In this document: positions 1-8,962 of the stretch, piece after piece
How positions within the stretch are numbered: the stretch's first letter is position 1
How the letters are laid out: each line of letters begins with the position of its first letter
Assembly (NCBI GenBank): GCA_003507655.1
Contig: DNUZ01000034.1
Span: 1 to 45,634, forward strand
DNA length: 45,634 nucleotides
Reading direction: 5' to 3'
Origin: Lachnospiraceae bacterium
GTDB lineage: Bacteria > Bacillota > Clostridia > Lachnospirales > Lachnospiraceae
Notes under the pieces: generated by a model
The model's input: only the letters and a program-made list of their open reading frames with translations
What the model was told of the DNA's origin: nothing
The model's database searches: none
Made by a program: the position numbers and the translations under genes

Positions 1-519
1 TATTATATCGGATAAGTTCATGCCATATCTATCTGGAATGTTGTGAATTGACCTTTTTTTGTTGTGAAAAGGTCATCAATTTATGCTAACAAATTTGTAA
101 ATATGAATAGAAGAACATAGTAATCCATATAATTGGGAAAACAGAAGAATTTGTCTGCTTGAGACCTGACGGATGTCTGGAACTGCCAAGCACACTCAGC
201 ATTGCCTGCCGGTCCGTTGCGAAACAGCTGGACGGATTTGAAAATTTCCCTTATTTCCCTTGCGGATTCCGCATAAGGGCAAAAATAAGGGAAAATACAT
301 ATCATTTCACTATCTAAGAGGCTGTAAGCCTTGAAAAATAAGGAAAGTTCAGGAAATCTCTCCACAAATCCCGAGTTGTATAACAATAATCTAACACACA
401 TTTCTTAAAAACACTACATCCAAACTACTGACTGCAATCATTTTACTTTCACCCTTTGATAACTGATTTTCGCCCCTTACAGAAATAAACTTTATATTTT
501 TTCATAGACTCCGTAGAAA
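1..519. other. Gene-poor stretch before the first gene
   Basis: No convincing gene is seen. A 106-codon minus-strand reading frame (81-401) covers much of it, but it has no clear ribosome binding site and runs through a palindrome at 243-297, so it is more likely part of a dispersed non-coding repeat than a protein gene. Confidence 0.5.
243..297. repeat. Imperfect palindrome centred near 267
   Basis: The left half (from 244, ATTTCCCTTATTT...GCGGA) reads as the reverse complement of the right half (TCCGC...AAATAAGGGAAAAT, ending 296), with a few unpaired bases. RNA from either strand would fold into a long hairpin. There is no T-run directly after it, so it is not an obvious terminator. It may belong to a dispersed repeat; only this copy is seen here. 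Confidence 0.5.
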
Positions 520-584
520 GATGGCACAGATGAAATATGGAATGTCCTGCACAAGGGAACATGGAATATTTCATCGGTGCCATC
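520..584. repeat. Short palindromic repeat, relative of the 5611-5770 element
   Basis: Arms 520-537 and 567-584 are 18-bp inverted repeats with one mismatch (GATGGCACAGATGAAATA on the left). The interior also pairs partly (ATGTCC with GGGAACAT), so most of the 65 bp folds into one hairpin. The right half, from CTGCACAAGG at 549, aligns almost base for base with the right arm of the element at 5611-5770 (CTGCACAAGG at 5731), so the two are copies of one family, this one with the centre missing. It sits just downstream of the stop of the YtvI-type gene (minus strand). Confidence 0.7.
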
Positions 585-617
585 AGCTATATCTTATATC
601 CTATAAAACTATTTTCC

Positions 618-1658
618 TCACCCTTCCTCCGACGCCTTATAAATCTCCGCGATCAAAAGCCCTGCCACCGGCCCCAGGAAAAAACCAAAGACCCCAAACA
701 CGCACAGACCTACATAGGTACTGATCAATACCAGCATCGGATGAATGGATAATTTACTGCCGATCAGCTTTGGCTCTAAGAATTCTCTGGTAAAGTTGCA
801 GATCAGATAGATGATCCCATACGCACCCGCGAGCAGATACTGTCCACAGAATACCTTGAATAGAAGCCATGGGATAAACACGGTTCCCGTCCCGAAAAAA
901 GGAAGGGCATCGCACAGTCCTATCCCGCATCCAACCAGTACCGCATATGAATTTCCGGTCAGGAAAAGTCCGACACAACAAATACTGCTGATGATCAAAA
1001 GGATGATAAGCTGTGCCTTTAAATAAGTACCTCCTGCCTTTTTCATATTTCGTCCGATCCGATAGATCAGATTTCCGATCGGATGCTCCACCGCTTTTTT
1101 TCGGATATTCGGATAATCTGCAAGGATCAGGATCGTAGAGACCATAATGACAATAAAGATTGTAAAGCCTACCAGAAAACCTTTCACATAACCGATCGAA
1201 TAATTCATCAGCTTTGGTACCACATCTGTCCGGCATTTTTGCCATAGCATTGGCACATAAGAGGAAACACAGCGTTCTACATAACCGTTCTGTATTCCGC
1301 AGAGTTCCTCGACACGCTGACAGCACAGATTCCATACCTGCGTTCCCTGCGCGGCAACGGAATCGTAATTCTGAACCAGTTTTTTGGCTTGACTGATCAG
1401 TGCATATCCTGCCATACCGAGCAATCCACCAGCCACCGCAAACACGAGCAGCACCAACAATGCACTTAAGATTCCCCGTTTGATCTTCCTGTGTCTGTTT
1501 ATTTTTTCTAACAGCGGATTGAGCAGCACTGCAATTCCATACGCGATCAGAAATGGGAAAACAAGCCCTAACAGATAGCGGAATGCCAGATAGACCAGTG
1601 CCGTGATCACCGCAATTTTTAATAACTGTAACATGGAATTTTTCACTTCGTTTTTCAT
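618..1658 (-). CDS. AI-2E family / YtvI-type membrane permease
   Basis: The 346-residue polytopic membrane protein has a hydrophobic pair near residues 10-50, a segment at 60-86, a long soluble stretch at about 90-150 and further hydrophobic segments to the C-terminus. The late pattern (LPFFGTGTVFIPW, then FLEPKLIGSKLSIHPM and FFLGPVAG) is characteristic of the AI-2E/UPF0118 family, and the length matches the sporulation-associated YtvI branch. Known relatives act as permeases or Na+/H+ antiporters; the substrate here cannot be deduced. It diverges from the pseudouridine synthase gene across a 71-bp gap. The family call is firm; a sporulation role is inference. Confidence 0.85.
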   Translation of the reverse strand: MKNEVKNSMLQLLKIAVITALVYLAFRYLLGLVFPFLIAYGIAVLLNPLLEKINRHRKIKRGILSALLVLLVFAVAGGLLGMAGYALISQAKKLVQNYDSVAAQGTQVWNLCCQRVEELCGIQNGYVERCVSSYVPMLWQKCRTDVVPKLMNYSIGYVKGFLVGFTIFIVIMVSTILILADYPNIRKKAVEHPIGNLIYRIGRNMKKAGGTYLKAQLIILLIISSICCVGLFLTGNSYAVLVGCGIGLCDALPFFGTGTVFIPWLLFKVFCGQYLLAGAYGIIYLICNFTREFLEPKLIGSKLSIHPMLVLISTYVGLCVFGVFGFFLGPVAGLLIAEIYKASEEG

Positions 1659-1729
1659 AAAAAAAGTATGTCAGAAAAAGTCCCTTTTTATTCTTTCTTT
1701 TCCAAAAGGTCTGTGTTATAATACCACCC

Positions 1730-2389
1730 ATGTTAGAGATTATTTTTGAAGATGAATTTATCATTGTATGTAAAAAACCGCCGGGCATTCCGACGCAGAC
1801 TCCAAAATCCGGTGTGACCGATATGGTCAGCCTGTTAAAAAATTATCGGGTTTCCAAAGGCGAACCGCCCTATGTCGGACTGGTGCACCGTTTAGACCAG
1901 CCGGTAGAAGGTGTGATGGTGTTTGCCAAAGATAAAAAAAGTGCGGCAGCACTGTCTGCCCAGATGCAGGCTCACACCTTTGAAAAATATTATTATGCCA
2001 TGGTGGTGGGTCTGCTTTCTCCTGCCTGTGGCACACTGGAAAACTATCTGCTTCGGGATGGAAAAAGCAATGTGTCCAGCGTAGTCCCAAAAGATACCAC
2101 TGGTGCGAAACGTGCGGAATTATCCTATGAAACCGTAAAAACAATGGAGGATTGCAGTCTGGTCCGTGTACAGTTAAAGACGGGCCGTCATCACCAGATC
2201 CGCGTACAGCTTGCCCACGCCGGACATCCAATCATCGGTGACAAAAAATATGGCAGGAACACGCCGGGTTATCTTCCACTCGGACTCTGCTCCTACCATA
2301 TTGGATTCATACATCCTGCCACCAAAGAAAAGGTAGTCTATGAAATCACTCCTTCCGGTGCAGTATTTCAGCAGGTATCATATGAATGA
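1730..2389 (+). CDS. RluA-family RNA pseudouridine synthase
   Basis: The 219-residue protein is a compact RluA-type synthase without an S4 domain, which isomerises specific uridines in rRNA or tRNA. The catalytic aspartate lies in VHRLDQ (Asp56), followed by PVEGVMVFAKD instead of the usual T-SG-L-A pattern; the late GRHHQIRVQLAHAGHPI motif (152-167) and DKKYG are conserved. A TATAAT just upstream fits a short leader. The stop codon abuts the stop of the convergent response regulator gene with no spacer, so any terminator must lie inside the opposing gene. The target uridine cannot be predicted. Confidence 0.9.
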   Translation: MLEIIFEDEFIIVCKKPPGIPTQTPKSGVTDMVSLLKNYRVSKGEPPYVGLVHRLDQPVEGVMVFAKDKKSAAALSAQMQAHTFEKYYYAMVVGLLSPACGTLENYLLRDGKSNVSSVVPKDTTGAKRAELSYETVKTMEDCSLVRVQLKTGRHHQIRVQLAHAGHPIIGDKKYGRNTPGYLPLGLCSYHIGFIHPATKEKVVYEITPSGAVFQQVSYE

Positions 2390-3079
2390 TTATACCTTGA
2401 ACCGGTAACCGACACCCCAGATGGTTTCAATGTACTGTGGCTTTGCCGTATTAAATTCAATCTTTTCACGGATTTTTTTAATATGCACGGTCACAGTTGC
2501 AATATCGCCAATCGATTCCATATCCCAGATTTCTTTAAACAGTTCTTCTTTCGTATAGACACGATTCGGATTTTCTGCCAAAAAGCAAAGCAGGTCAAAT
2601 TCCTTGGAGGTAAATGCTTTTTCTTCCTCATTAACCCACACACGGCGGGCATCCTTATCAATCTTAATTCCACGGATTTCAATAATATTGCGTGTCTCCA
2701 CACTGCTTCCAATGAGTCTTTCATAACGTGCCAGATGTGCTTTGACCCTTGCCACTAACTCACTTGGTGAAAACGGCTTGGTAATGTAATCATCTGCTCC
2801 AAGTCCCAACCCACGGATTTTGTCAATGTCCTCTTTCTTTGCAGACACCATCAGAATCGGCGTATTTTTTTCATCCCGGATTCTCTTGCAGATTTCAAAT
2901 CCGTCAACGCCCGGAAGCATCAAATCTAAGATAAAGAGGTCAAACTCCTCCTTTAATGCTCTCGCTAATCCTACATCTCCTGTATTCTCAATCTCCACCG
3001 TGAAGCCGCTGAGTTCTAAATAGTCACGCTCTAAATCTGCAATTGCGACCTCATCCTCAATGATCAATATTCTGCTCAT
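2390..3079 (-). CDS. OmpR/PhoB-family response regulator
   Basis: This 229-residue transcription factor has a receiver domain (1-120) with acidic pair Glu8/Asp9, phosphoacceptor Asp52 (FILDLMLPG), Ser79 at the switch position and Lys101 (YITKPFSP). A winged-helix DNA-binding domain (about 130-229) ends in the usual GVGYRF motif. It overlaps the kinase gene downstream of it in position (upstream in transcription) by 23 nt, so the pair is translationally coupled and should form one phosphorelay. The regulon and stimulus are unknown. Confidence 0.95.
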   Translation of the reverse strand: MSRILIIEDEVAIADLERDYLELSGFTVEIENTGDVGLARALKEEFDLFILDLMLPGVDGFEICKRIRDEKNTPILMVSAKKEDIDKIRGLGLGADDYITKPFSPSELVARVKAHLARYERLIGSSVETRNIIEIRGIKIDKDARRVWVNEEEKAFTSKEFDLLCFLAENPNRVYTKEELFKEIWDMESIGDIATVTVHIKKIREKIEFNTAKPQYIETIWGVGYRFKV

Positions 3080-4154
3080 TTGGTACCTCCTGATATTTGC
3101 GAATTACAAAATACATAGTTGTTCCGCTTGATTCTTTACTGGTTGCCCAGATTTTTCCACCGTGATCCTCAATAATCTTCTTAACAATCGAAAGACCGAT
3201 TCCGCTTCCTCCCGTTGCAGAATTTCTGGATTTCTCTGCACGGTAAAAACGTTCAAAAATATATGGTAAATCCTTTGCTGCAATGCCTCGTCCATTGTCC
3301 TCAAATTCAAACTGGACGAAATCCCCGACGTCCCGTACACGGATATTGATAAAGCCATTCTGTTTATCTAAATACTTGACGGAGTTGCTGATAATATTAT
3401 GTATCACACGCCGGATCTGCTCCGGATCCATAATGACTACAATATCATCCTCTGCATAATTAATATAAGAAAGACCGATTCCTTTGGAATCCAAATCCAT
3501 CCCTATCTCCTCGACACAGTCCTCAAAATATTCTGCCACATTAATCTTGCTGAAATTATAAGGAATACGGTTCGTGTCAATCTTAGAATAAATCGTCAGT
3601 TCATTGATTAACAAATCCATTTCATTTGTCTTATTGTAAATGGTGCGGACATACTTCTCCATCTTCTCCGGTGTATCTGCCACTCCATCCATGATTCCTT
3701 CGACATAGCCTTTGATTGCGGTAATCGGTGTCTTTAAGTCATGAGAAATATTACTGATGAGTTCCCGGTTCTCTTTCTCATTCAACACCCGTTCCTCTGA
3801 CGACTGCTTCAACTGCTCCCGCATCTGCTCAAAGCTCTGGCACAATTCGCTGATCTCATCATTTCCCTTTACTTCAATCTCAAAATCCAGATTTCCATCC
3901 CGGATCTCCTGTGCAGCCTTTTCTAATTTACGGATCGGATCGATAATTGCCCGGTAGATCCAGACGGTCATCAGTGCTGCCGTAAATATTAAGATCAGCA
4001 GTACCGAAAATCCAATATCGACTAACACATCCTTTGCCTGTTCAAATGCATAAGACTGTGTCCTGTAGACCCCGAATGCTGCCATACCGGTTAAAAGAAG
4101 CGGAATAAATATTAAAATACAAAAAGCAATACATAGTCTTGTTCTAAGCTTCAT
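3057..4154 (-). CDS. Sensor histidine kinase with minimal extracellular loop
   Basis: The 365-residue kinase has two transmembrane helices (about 8-29 and 47-68) separated by fewer than 20 residues, a HAMP linker (69-120), a HisKA domain with phosphoacceptor His138 in SNISHDLKTPITAIKGY, and a HATPase domain with N-box (NIISNSVKYL), DNGRGIAAKDLP and GGSGIGLSIVKKI. It phosphorylates the overlapping response regulator. The tiny outer loop leaves little room for an external ligand domain, so it probably senses the membrane or a membrane partner, as intramembrane-sensing kinases do. No transporter is adjacent to suggest a signal. Confidence 0.93.
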   Translation of the reverse strand: MKLRTRLCIAFCILIFIPLLLTGMAAFGVYRTQSYAFEQAKDVLVDIGFSVLLILIFTAALMTVWIYRAIIDPIRKLEKAAQEIRDGNLDFEIEVKGNDEISELCQSFEQMREQLKQSSEERVLNEKENRELISNISHDLKTPITAIKGYVEGIMDGVADTPEKMEKYVRTIYNKTNEMDLLINELTIYSKIDTNRIPYNFSKINVAEYFEDCVEEIGMDLDSKGIGLSYINYAEDDIVVIMDPEQIRRVIHNIISNSVKYLDKQNGFINIRVRDVGDFVQFEFEDNGRGIAAKDLPYIFERFYRAEKSRNSATGGSGIGLSIVKKIIEDHGGKIWATSKESSGTTMYFVIRKYQEVPNEQNIDH

Positions 4155-4240
4155 AATAGATTTCCTCTCACAATTTTTATTATAACACGAATCTTACGGA
4201 ATCCTATGGCTATTTTCAAAAAGAATTCTAAACTTTTTAT

Positions 4241-4283
4241 AAAAAACAGCCCTTCTTTCTGTTTTTAGAAAAAAGGACTGTTC
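4241..4283 (-). terminator. Rho-independent terminator of metK
   Basis: Read leftward, AACAGTCCTTTTTTCT pairs with AGAAAGAAGGGCTGTT (two G-U pairs) around a 6-nt loop and runs into a T tract. It lies 31 nt after the metK stop codon. Confidence 0.8.
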
Positions 4284-4314
4284 CCGCTATCTTATATCAA
4301 CTTTTTTAAAAAAT

Positions 4315-5502
4315 TTACAGATATTTTTTCAGCTCATCTGCTTTGTCTAATGCTTCCCATGGAAAATTCAAATCATTACGTCCGAAATGTCCGTATGCTG
4401 CTGTCTGTTTGTAGATTGGTCTTCTTAAATCTAACATTTTAATAATTCCTGCCGGACGAAGATCGAAGTTCTCCCGGATGATTTCCACTAACTTCTCATC
4501 GGAAAGTTTTCCGGTTCCGAAAGTATCTACCATAACAGATGTCGGCTGTGCAACACCGATCGCATAGGAAAGCTGGATCTCACATTTTTCTGCAAGTCCT
4601 GCTGCTACAATATTCTTTGCTACATAACGTGCTGCGTAAGCTGCGGAACGGTCTACCTTTGTGCAGTCCTTACCTGAGAAAGCACCGCCGCCGTGACGTG
4701 CATATCCGCCATATGTATCTACGATGATCTTACGTCCTGTTAAACCTGCATCTCCGTGTGGTCCACCGATTACGAATCTTCCGGTCGGGTTGATGAAGAA
4801 TTTTGTATCTGCATCGATCATCTCTTTTGGAAGGATCTCATCAAATACATGTTTTTTAATATCATTATGTATCTGCTCCTGTGTCACATCCGGGTCATGC
4901 TGTGTAGAAAGTACAACTGCCTCAAGACGTACCGGTTTTCCTGCTTCATCATACTCTACGGATACCTGTGTCTTTCCATCCGGTCTTAAGTATTTTAAAG
5001 TACCGTCTTTACGGACTTTTGTTAACTGTAAAGCTAATTTGTGTGCTAAAGAGATCGGATATGGCATATACTCTTCTGTCTCGTTTGTTGCATAACCAAA
5101 CATCATACCCTGATCGCCTGCACCGATTGCTTCAAGCTCTTCGTCAGACATTTTGTTCTCTTTTGCTTCTAACGCCTTATCAACGCCCATTGCAATATCA
5201 CTTGACTGCTCATCTACTGCAACCATAACTGCACAGGTATTGCCATCAAAACCGGTTGCTGCATCATTGTATCCGATCTCATTTACGGTCTGGCGTACAA
5301 TCTTTGGAATGTCGATATCTGCTTGACTTGTGATTTCACCTGTTACCAGTACAAATCCTGTACATGTTGCTGTTTCACATGCCACACGGCTCATTGGGTC
5401 CTGTGCCATCAATGCATCTAAAATTGCGTCAGAGACTGCATCGCAGACTTTGTCCGGATGTCCCTCTGTTACTGACTCTGATGTAAAAAGTCTCTTGTCC
5501 AT
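4315..5502 (-). CDS. metK: S-adenosylmethionine synthetase
   Basis: The enzyme makes S-adenosylmethionine from methionine and ATP in the cytoplasm. The start chosen is the ATG of [20 protein letters not shown] because AAGGAGG lies 7 nt upstream; a further in-frame upstream extension of 27 codons lacks such support. The resulting 395 residues match the family. Signatures include GHPDKVCD near the N-terminus, [12 protein letters not shown], the phosphate-binding [16 protein letters not shown], and [11 protein letters not shown] at the end. It is preceded by a SAM-I riboswitch, so it is feedback-regulated by its own product, and a palindromic repeat lies between switch and gene. Confidence 0.98.
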   Translation of the reverse strand: MDKRLFTSESVTEGHPDKVCDAVSDAILDALMAQDPMSRVACETATCTGFVLVTGEITSQADIDIPKIVRQTVNEIGYNDAATGFDGNTCAVMVAVDEQSSDIAMGVDKALEAKENKMSDEELEAIGAGDQGMMFGYATNETEEYMPYPISLAHKLALQLTKVRKDGTLKYLRPDGKTQVSVEYDEAGKPVRLEAVVLSTQHDPDVTQEQIHNDIKKHVFDEILPKEMIDADTKFFINPTGRFVIGGPHGDAGLTGRKIIVDTYGGYARHGGGAFSGKDCTKVDRSAAYAARYVAKNIVAAGLAEKCEIQLSYAIGVAQPTSVMVDTFGTGKLSDEKLVEIIRENFDLRPAGIIKMLDLRRPIYKQTAAYGHFGRNDLNFPWEALDKADELKKYL

Positions 5503-5610
5503 CTTTTTCCTCCTTGTCATCGTATCTCTCCTGCGGATTTTCATTATCATACGACATACATATGATTTTTTATGTAGTTTCAATTGTCAAAACTATATTT
5601 CAAAGTGATA

Positions 5611-5770
5611 TTTCTGCCTGCACCAAGAAGATATGGAAAGTTTCTTTTTGTGCAATGGAGATGAAACTCAAGAAATCATGGAGCCCACTGGCGAACATGA
5701 TTTCTGCTTTCTGAGGTTCATCGGAATGTTCTGCACAAGGAAACTTGAAATATCTCTTGGTGCAGGATGG
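5611..5770. repeat. MITE-like long palindromic element in the metK leader
   Basis: Nearly the whole 158-bp segment is self-complementary. CTGCACCAAGAAGATATGGA on the left mirrors the right arm (from CTGCACAAGG at 5731 to TGCAGG at 5766), and inside it GAGATGAAACTCAAGAAATCATG mirrors CATGATTTCTGCTTTCTGAGGTTCATC. The turn is near GAGCCCACTGGCG (about 5681-5693). A minus-strand reading frame (5600-5818) simply follows the repeat and is not considered a gene. The 520-584 repeat is a shortened relative. No transposase is present, so it would have to be moved in trans. Confidence 0.8.
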
Positions 5771-5818
5771 CAAATCACATTCGTAAAACATAGTTCTGAC
5801 AACTGAATTTTGCCGCAT

Positions 5819-5843
5819 AAAAAAATCCGCTGTGATAAGCGGA
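5819..5843 (-). terminator. Expression-platform terminator of the SAM-I riboswitch
   Basis: On the minus strand TCCGCT-TATCAC-AGCGGA is followed by TTTTTTT. It lies 22 nt after the aptamer, the position expected for the SAM-dependent terminator. Confidence 0.8.
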
Positions 5844-5864
5844 CACGAATCTTACAATTCCTTC

Positions 5865-5963
5865 CTCTTATTGTTCGATTTCTCGCTCAGGCAGGCACCT
5901 TCCATCAAAAGGGGTTGCCGTGGCTTCACAGGTCCTCTGTACCTCCACCACTCTGAATAAGAG
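5865..5963 (-). promoter_or_regulatory. SAM-I (S-box) riboswitch aptamer
   Basis: Read on the minus strand, the P1 strand CTCTTAT (5' side) and ATAAGAG (3' side) enclose the conserved S-box core: CAGAGTGGTGGAGG, then ACAGAGGACCTGTGAAGCC, CGGCAACC and GGTGCC-type segments. SAM binding stabilises the aptamer and favours the downstream terminator. It controls metK 360 nt further on. The match to the consensus is strong by eye. Confidence 0.96.
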
Positions 5964-5998
5964 AGATATATATTATTTATGATTTATCTACAGGCGTT

Positions 5999-6027
5999 AC
6001 TTTACTCCCCTTTGCAAAAAAAGTCAA
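5999..6027 (-). promoter_or_regulatory. Promoter of the SAM riboswitch-metK transcript
   Basis: On the minus strand a TTGACT -35 (6022-6027) is spaced 17 nt from a TAAAGT -10 (5999-6004), about 35 bp before the riboswitch P1 helix. Confidence 0.65.
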
Positions 6028-6194
6028 GCTAATTTGATGTATTTCTGCCTTTTCCTGTCTTTTCCATCATTTCATATTGACAATTTTCTGAAAATATTTA
6101 TACTTTTTTATATATGAAAGTTTTTAGGAGCATTTAGAAGAAGGTATTAGCAAATACGAAGGATACTTCGTTTTCGGAGTGATAGGAGTTAACC

Positions 6195-7289
6195 ATGGGA
6201 GTTATTACAGTACAGGATTTAAAGCCGGGTATGATCACTGCTGCCCCTGTAAAGACAAAAGCAGGTCAGCTGATCATCGGTAAAAACACGGTATTAACAG
6301 AATCATTGATCACGCGTATGTCTTTTTACAATATTCAAAGCGTGTCTGTTATTGATAGCAAAGATACCGTAGAAGAAGAACCAAAGAAGATCGTTGCACC
6401 GGAACATGAATTATCATATTCCCAAAAAGTCCGCAAAAGTTCTTCTTTCCAGAAGTTTCAGATTGATTACACTAATCATATTACTAATTTTAATAATTAT
6501 CTGAAGGAACTGGTCAACACCAGAACCATGAACCACGCAACCGAGTTAGTTGAGATTCCAAAACTACTCATATCAGAGACCAGGACTTCCATTCAGTTCT
6601 TTGATATGATCCACAATCTACGTCAGATCGACGATCCGATCTTCGCTCATTCCCTGAATGTTGCAATGATCGCAAGAATGTTAGGAAAATGGCTGAATTT
6701 CAGCGAAGAAGATTTAGACACCCTGACATTGGCAGCCGCATTGCACGATGTTGGCAAATTCCTGATCCCAAGTGATATTTTAAATAAAAAAGAAAAGCTG
6801 ACCGACAACGAATTTGCTTTGATCAAACAGCATCCTGTTCTGGGTTATGATCTGTTAAAAGAACTGGATTTAGATTATCATGTAAAACAGGCAGCACTGT
6901 CCCACCATGAACGTTGTGACGGAAGCGGATATCCGCTTGGCTTAAAAACAAATGAGATTGATGACCACGCTATGATCATTTCGATCGCAGATGTGTATGA
7001 TGCGATGACTTCTGCCAGAAAGTACCGTACTCCGCTTTGCCCGTTTGAGGTCATTGCAGAATTTGAAAAAGACGGTCTTTCTAAATATAAGCCACAGTAT
7101 ATCCTGACATTTTTAGAGCACATCGCCAACGCATATCAGAATAACCGTATTCTTTTAAACGATGGCAGAAGTGCAAACATTATCCTTTTGAATTCCAATC
7201 ATCTGTCTTCACCAATGATCCAGTTAGATGACGGAACCTGTCTGGATCTGTACCGTGAACCAAATTTGTATATTAAATCCGTTGTGTAA
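6195..7289 (+). CDS. HD-GYP domain protein, putative c-di-GMP phosphodiesterase
   Basis: The 364-residue cytoplasmic protein has an N-terminal domain (about 1-75) of the type often found before HD-GYP domains and a catalytic HD-GYP domain (about 135-330). The HD pair is at 184-185 (AALHDVGK) and the signature HHERCDGSGYP at 237-247, so all residues for metal binding and linearisation or hydrolysis of cyclic di-GMP are present. The start follows GGAGTTAACC. It is a single-gene unit with a terminator behind it. It is the only candidate c-di-GMP-degrading enzyme here, against two GGDEF proteins at 28-31 kb. Confidence 0.92.
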   Translation: MGVITVQDLKPGMITAAPVKTKAGQLIIGKNTVLTESLITRMSFYNIQSVSVIDSKDTVEEEPKKIVAPEHELSYSQKVRKSSSFQKFQIDYTNHITNFNNYLKELVNTRTMNHATELVEIPKLLISETRTSIQFFDMIHNLRQIDDPIFAHSLNVAMIARMLGKWLNFSEEDLDTLTLAAALHDVGKFLIPSDILNKKEKLTDNEFALIKQHPVLGYDLLKELDLDYHVKQAALSHHERCDGSGYPLGLKTNEIDDHAMIISIADVYDAMTSARKYRTPLCPFEVIAEFEKDGLSKYKPQYILTFLEHIANAYQNNRILLNDGRSANIILLNSNHLSSPMIQLDDGTCLDLYREPNLYIKSVV

Positions 7290-7290
7290 C

Positions 7291-7344
7291 AAAAAAGCAA
7301 CTACTGATCTATGACACACGTCATAAAACAGTAGTTGCTTTTTT
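7291..7344. terminator. Bidirectional terminator between HD-GYP gene and murA
   Basis: AAAAAAGCAACTACTG pairs with CAGTAGTTGCTTTTTT across a 20-odd nt loop, giving T-runs on both strands; it serves the two convergent genes. Confidence 0.85.
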
Positions 7345-7438
7345 ACTCTATAACATATATAACATCTTCTATTTCATTCTGTTTTTCTGTTTCATTTTAT
7401 TGGATTCTTATTCTGATGCTGTCCACGACACCACTAAT

Positions 7439-8731
7439 CTAAGATACCTTCAATGTGAATTTCTGGATCTCTTTTTCCGTTGATACCTTTTCAATCTTCG
7501 CACCAACCTGACTGAGTTTTTCCGGAAATTCTTCGTAACCGCGTTCAATAAAATGGATATCATCGATCACGGTAATTCCTTCGGCTGCAAGCCCTGCGAT
7601 CACTAAAGCGGCACCGGCGCGTAAATCCGGAGCACTGACCCTTGCACCCATATAATGGTCTACGCCATTGATAATGGCTACATTGCTCTCAACCTTGATG
7701 TCTGCACCCATACGGGTCAGTTCATCCACATATTTAAAACGGTTCTCAAAAATGCTTTCCGTTACGGTACTCGTTCCCTGTGCAATTCCAAGTACAACCG
7801 CCATCTGTGGCTGCATATCCGTTGGAAATCCCGGATAAGGCAGTGTGGTCACCTGCGTATTGTGCAGTGGTCCTGCTGCTGATACGCGTACTGCATCGTC
7901 AAATTCCTCGATACGGCATCCTGCTTCTAACAGTTTTGCGGAAGTTGCCTCTAAATGTTTTGGAATTACATTTTTAACTAAAATATCTCCATGTGTTGCT
8001 GCCGCTGCAAACATGAATGTTCCGGCTTCAATCTGATCCGGAATGACCGAATAATCGGTCTTATGAAGACTCTCTACTCCGACAATACGGATAACATCGG
8101 TTCCGGCTCCGCGGATATTTGCGCCCATACTGTTTAAAAAGTTTGCAACGTCTACCACATGCGGTTCTTTCGCAGCATTCTCGATCGTCGTCTTTCCATC
8201 TGCCATGACTGCTGCCATCATAACATTGATCGTTGCTCCAACAGAGACTTTATCTAAGTAAATGTGAGTACCCACAAGCTCTTTTGCTTCCACGGCAACT
8301 GCTCCGTTCCGCAGTTCCACGCTTGCACCGAGTGCCTTAAATCCTTTGATATGCAGATCCATCGGACGGCTTCCGATATTGCATCCGCCCGGCAGTGCTA
8401 CCTCTGCCTCTTTGTATTTGCCAAGCAATGCTCCTAACAGATAGTAGGAAGCACGGATTTTTTTCATAGAATCATAATCCACGCAAAGGCAATCGATATA
8501 AGATCCGTTGATCTTTACGGTATGACTGTCGATACGTTCTACTTTTGCTCCGATTCCCGCAATCGCATCCAACAGTACGTTAATATCACGAACATCAGGT
8601 AAATTATCTATTGTTACGGTTTCATCCGTCATAATGGCTGCCGCTAAAATGGCAAGTGCTGCATTCTTTGCACCACCAATTTCAACTTCACCGGAAAGCG
8701 GAACTCCACCTTTGATTACATATTGTTCCAT
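7439..8731 (-). CDS. murA: UDP-N-acetylglucosamine 1-carboxyvinyltransferase
   Basis: This enzyme transfers enolpyruvate from PEP to UDP-GlcNAc, the first committed step of peptidoglycan synthesis. At 430 residues it has the normal length, with the Lys22-Asn23 motif (GGAKNAALAIL), the catalytic cysteine Cys117 in LPGGCNIGSRPMDLH, and the late DLRAGAALVIAGLAA segment. Because Cys117 is retained, sensitivity to fosfomycin would be expected. Start ATG is preceded by AGAGGTGCAGG. It stands alone, convergent with the HD-GYP gene; Firmicutes often carry two murA paralogues and which one this is cannot be told here. Confidence 0.97.
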   Translation of the reverse strand: MEQYVIKGGVPLSGEVEIGGAKNAALAILAAAIMTDETVTIDNLPDVRDINVLLDAIAGIGAKVERIDSHTVKINGSYIDCLCVDYDSMKKIRASYYLLGALLGKYKEAEVALPGGCNIGSRPMDLHIKGFKALGASVELRNGAVAVEAKELVGTHIYLDKVSVGATINVMMAAVMADGKTTIENAAKEPHVVDVANFLNSMGANIRGAGTDVIRIVGVESLHKTDYSVIPDQIEAGTFMFAAAATHGDILVKNVIPKHLEATSAKLLEAGCRIEEFDDAVRVSAAGPLHNTQVTTLPYPGFPTDMQPQMAVVLGIAQGTSTVTESIFENRFKYVDELTRMGADIKVESNVAIINGVDHYMGARVSAPDLRAGAALVIAGLAAEGITVIDDIHFIERGYEEFPEKLSQVGAKIEKVSTEKEIQKFTLKVS

Positions 8732-8962
8732 CCTGCACCTCTATATTTTCATACAATCAGTAATTATAGTATCCTGTATTCTTATTTGTCAAGAATGTTT
8801 CTATCGTAAAATCTTTCCAATTATATTTCTGCTCATACAGTACTATTATAGCATAATTTTCCCATTTGTAAATTTACATAGTTTTACTTTTTTATTACAT
8901 TTCTATGGCAGGGATCATTTCTTACTACTTTACTATATGTGTCTTTCTTTTTTTAGTGCATT

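Noticed and set aside
81..401. 106-codon minus-strand frame
   Set aside because: No ribosome site, unusual composition, and it runs through a palindrome; better explained as repeat DNA.
754..1788. 344-codon minus-strand frame over the YtvI-type gene
   Set aside because: It overlaps the YtvI-type gene in a shifted frame and has cysteine/arginine-rich nonsense composition without domains.
5600..5818. 72-codon frame in the metK leader
   Set aside because: It follows the palindromic repeat almost exactly; coding potential is a by-product of the repeat.
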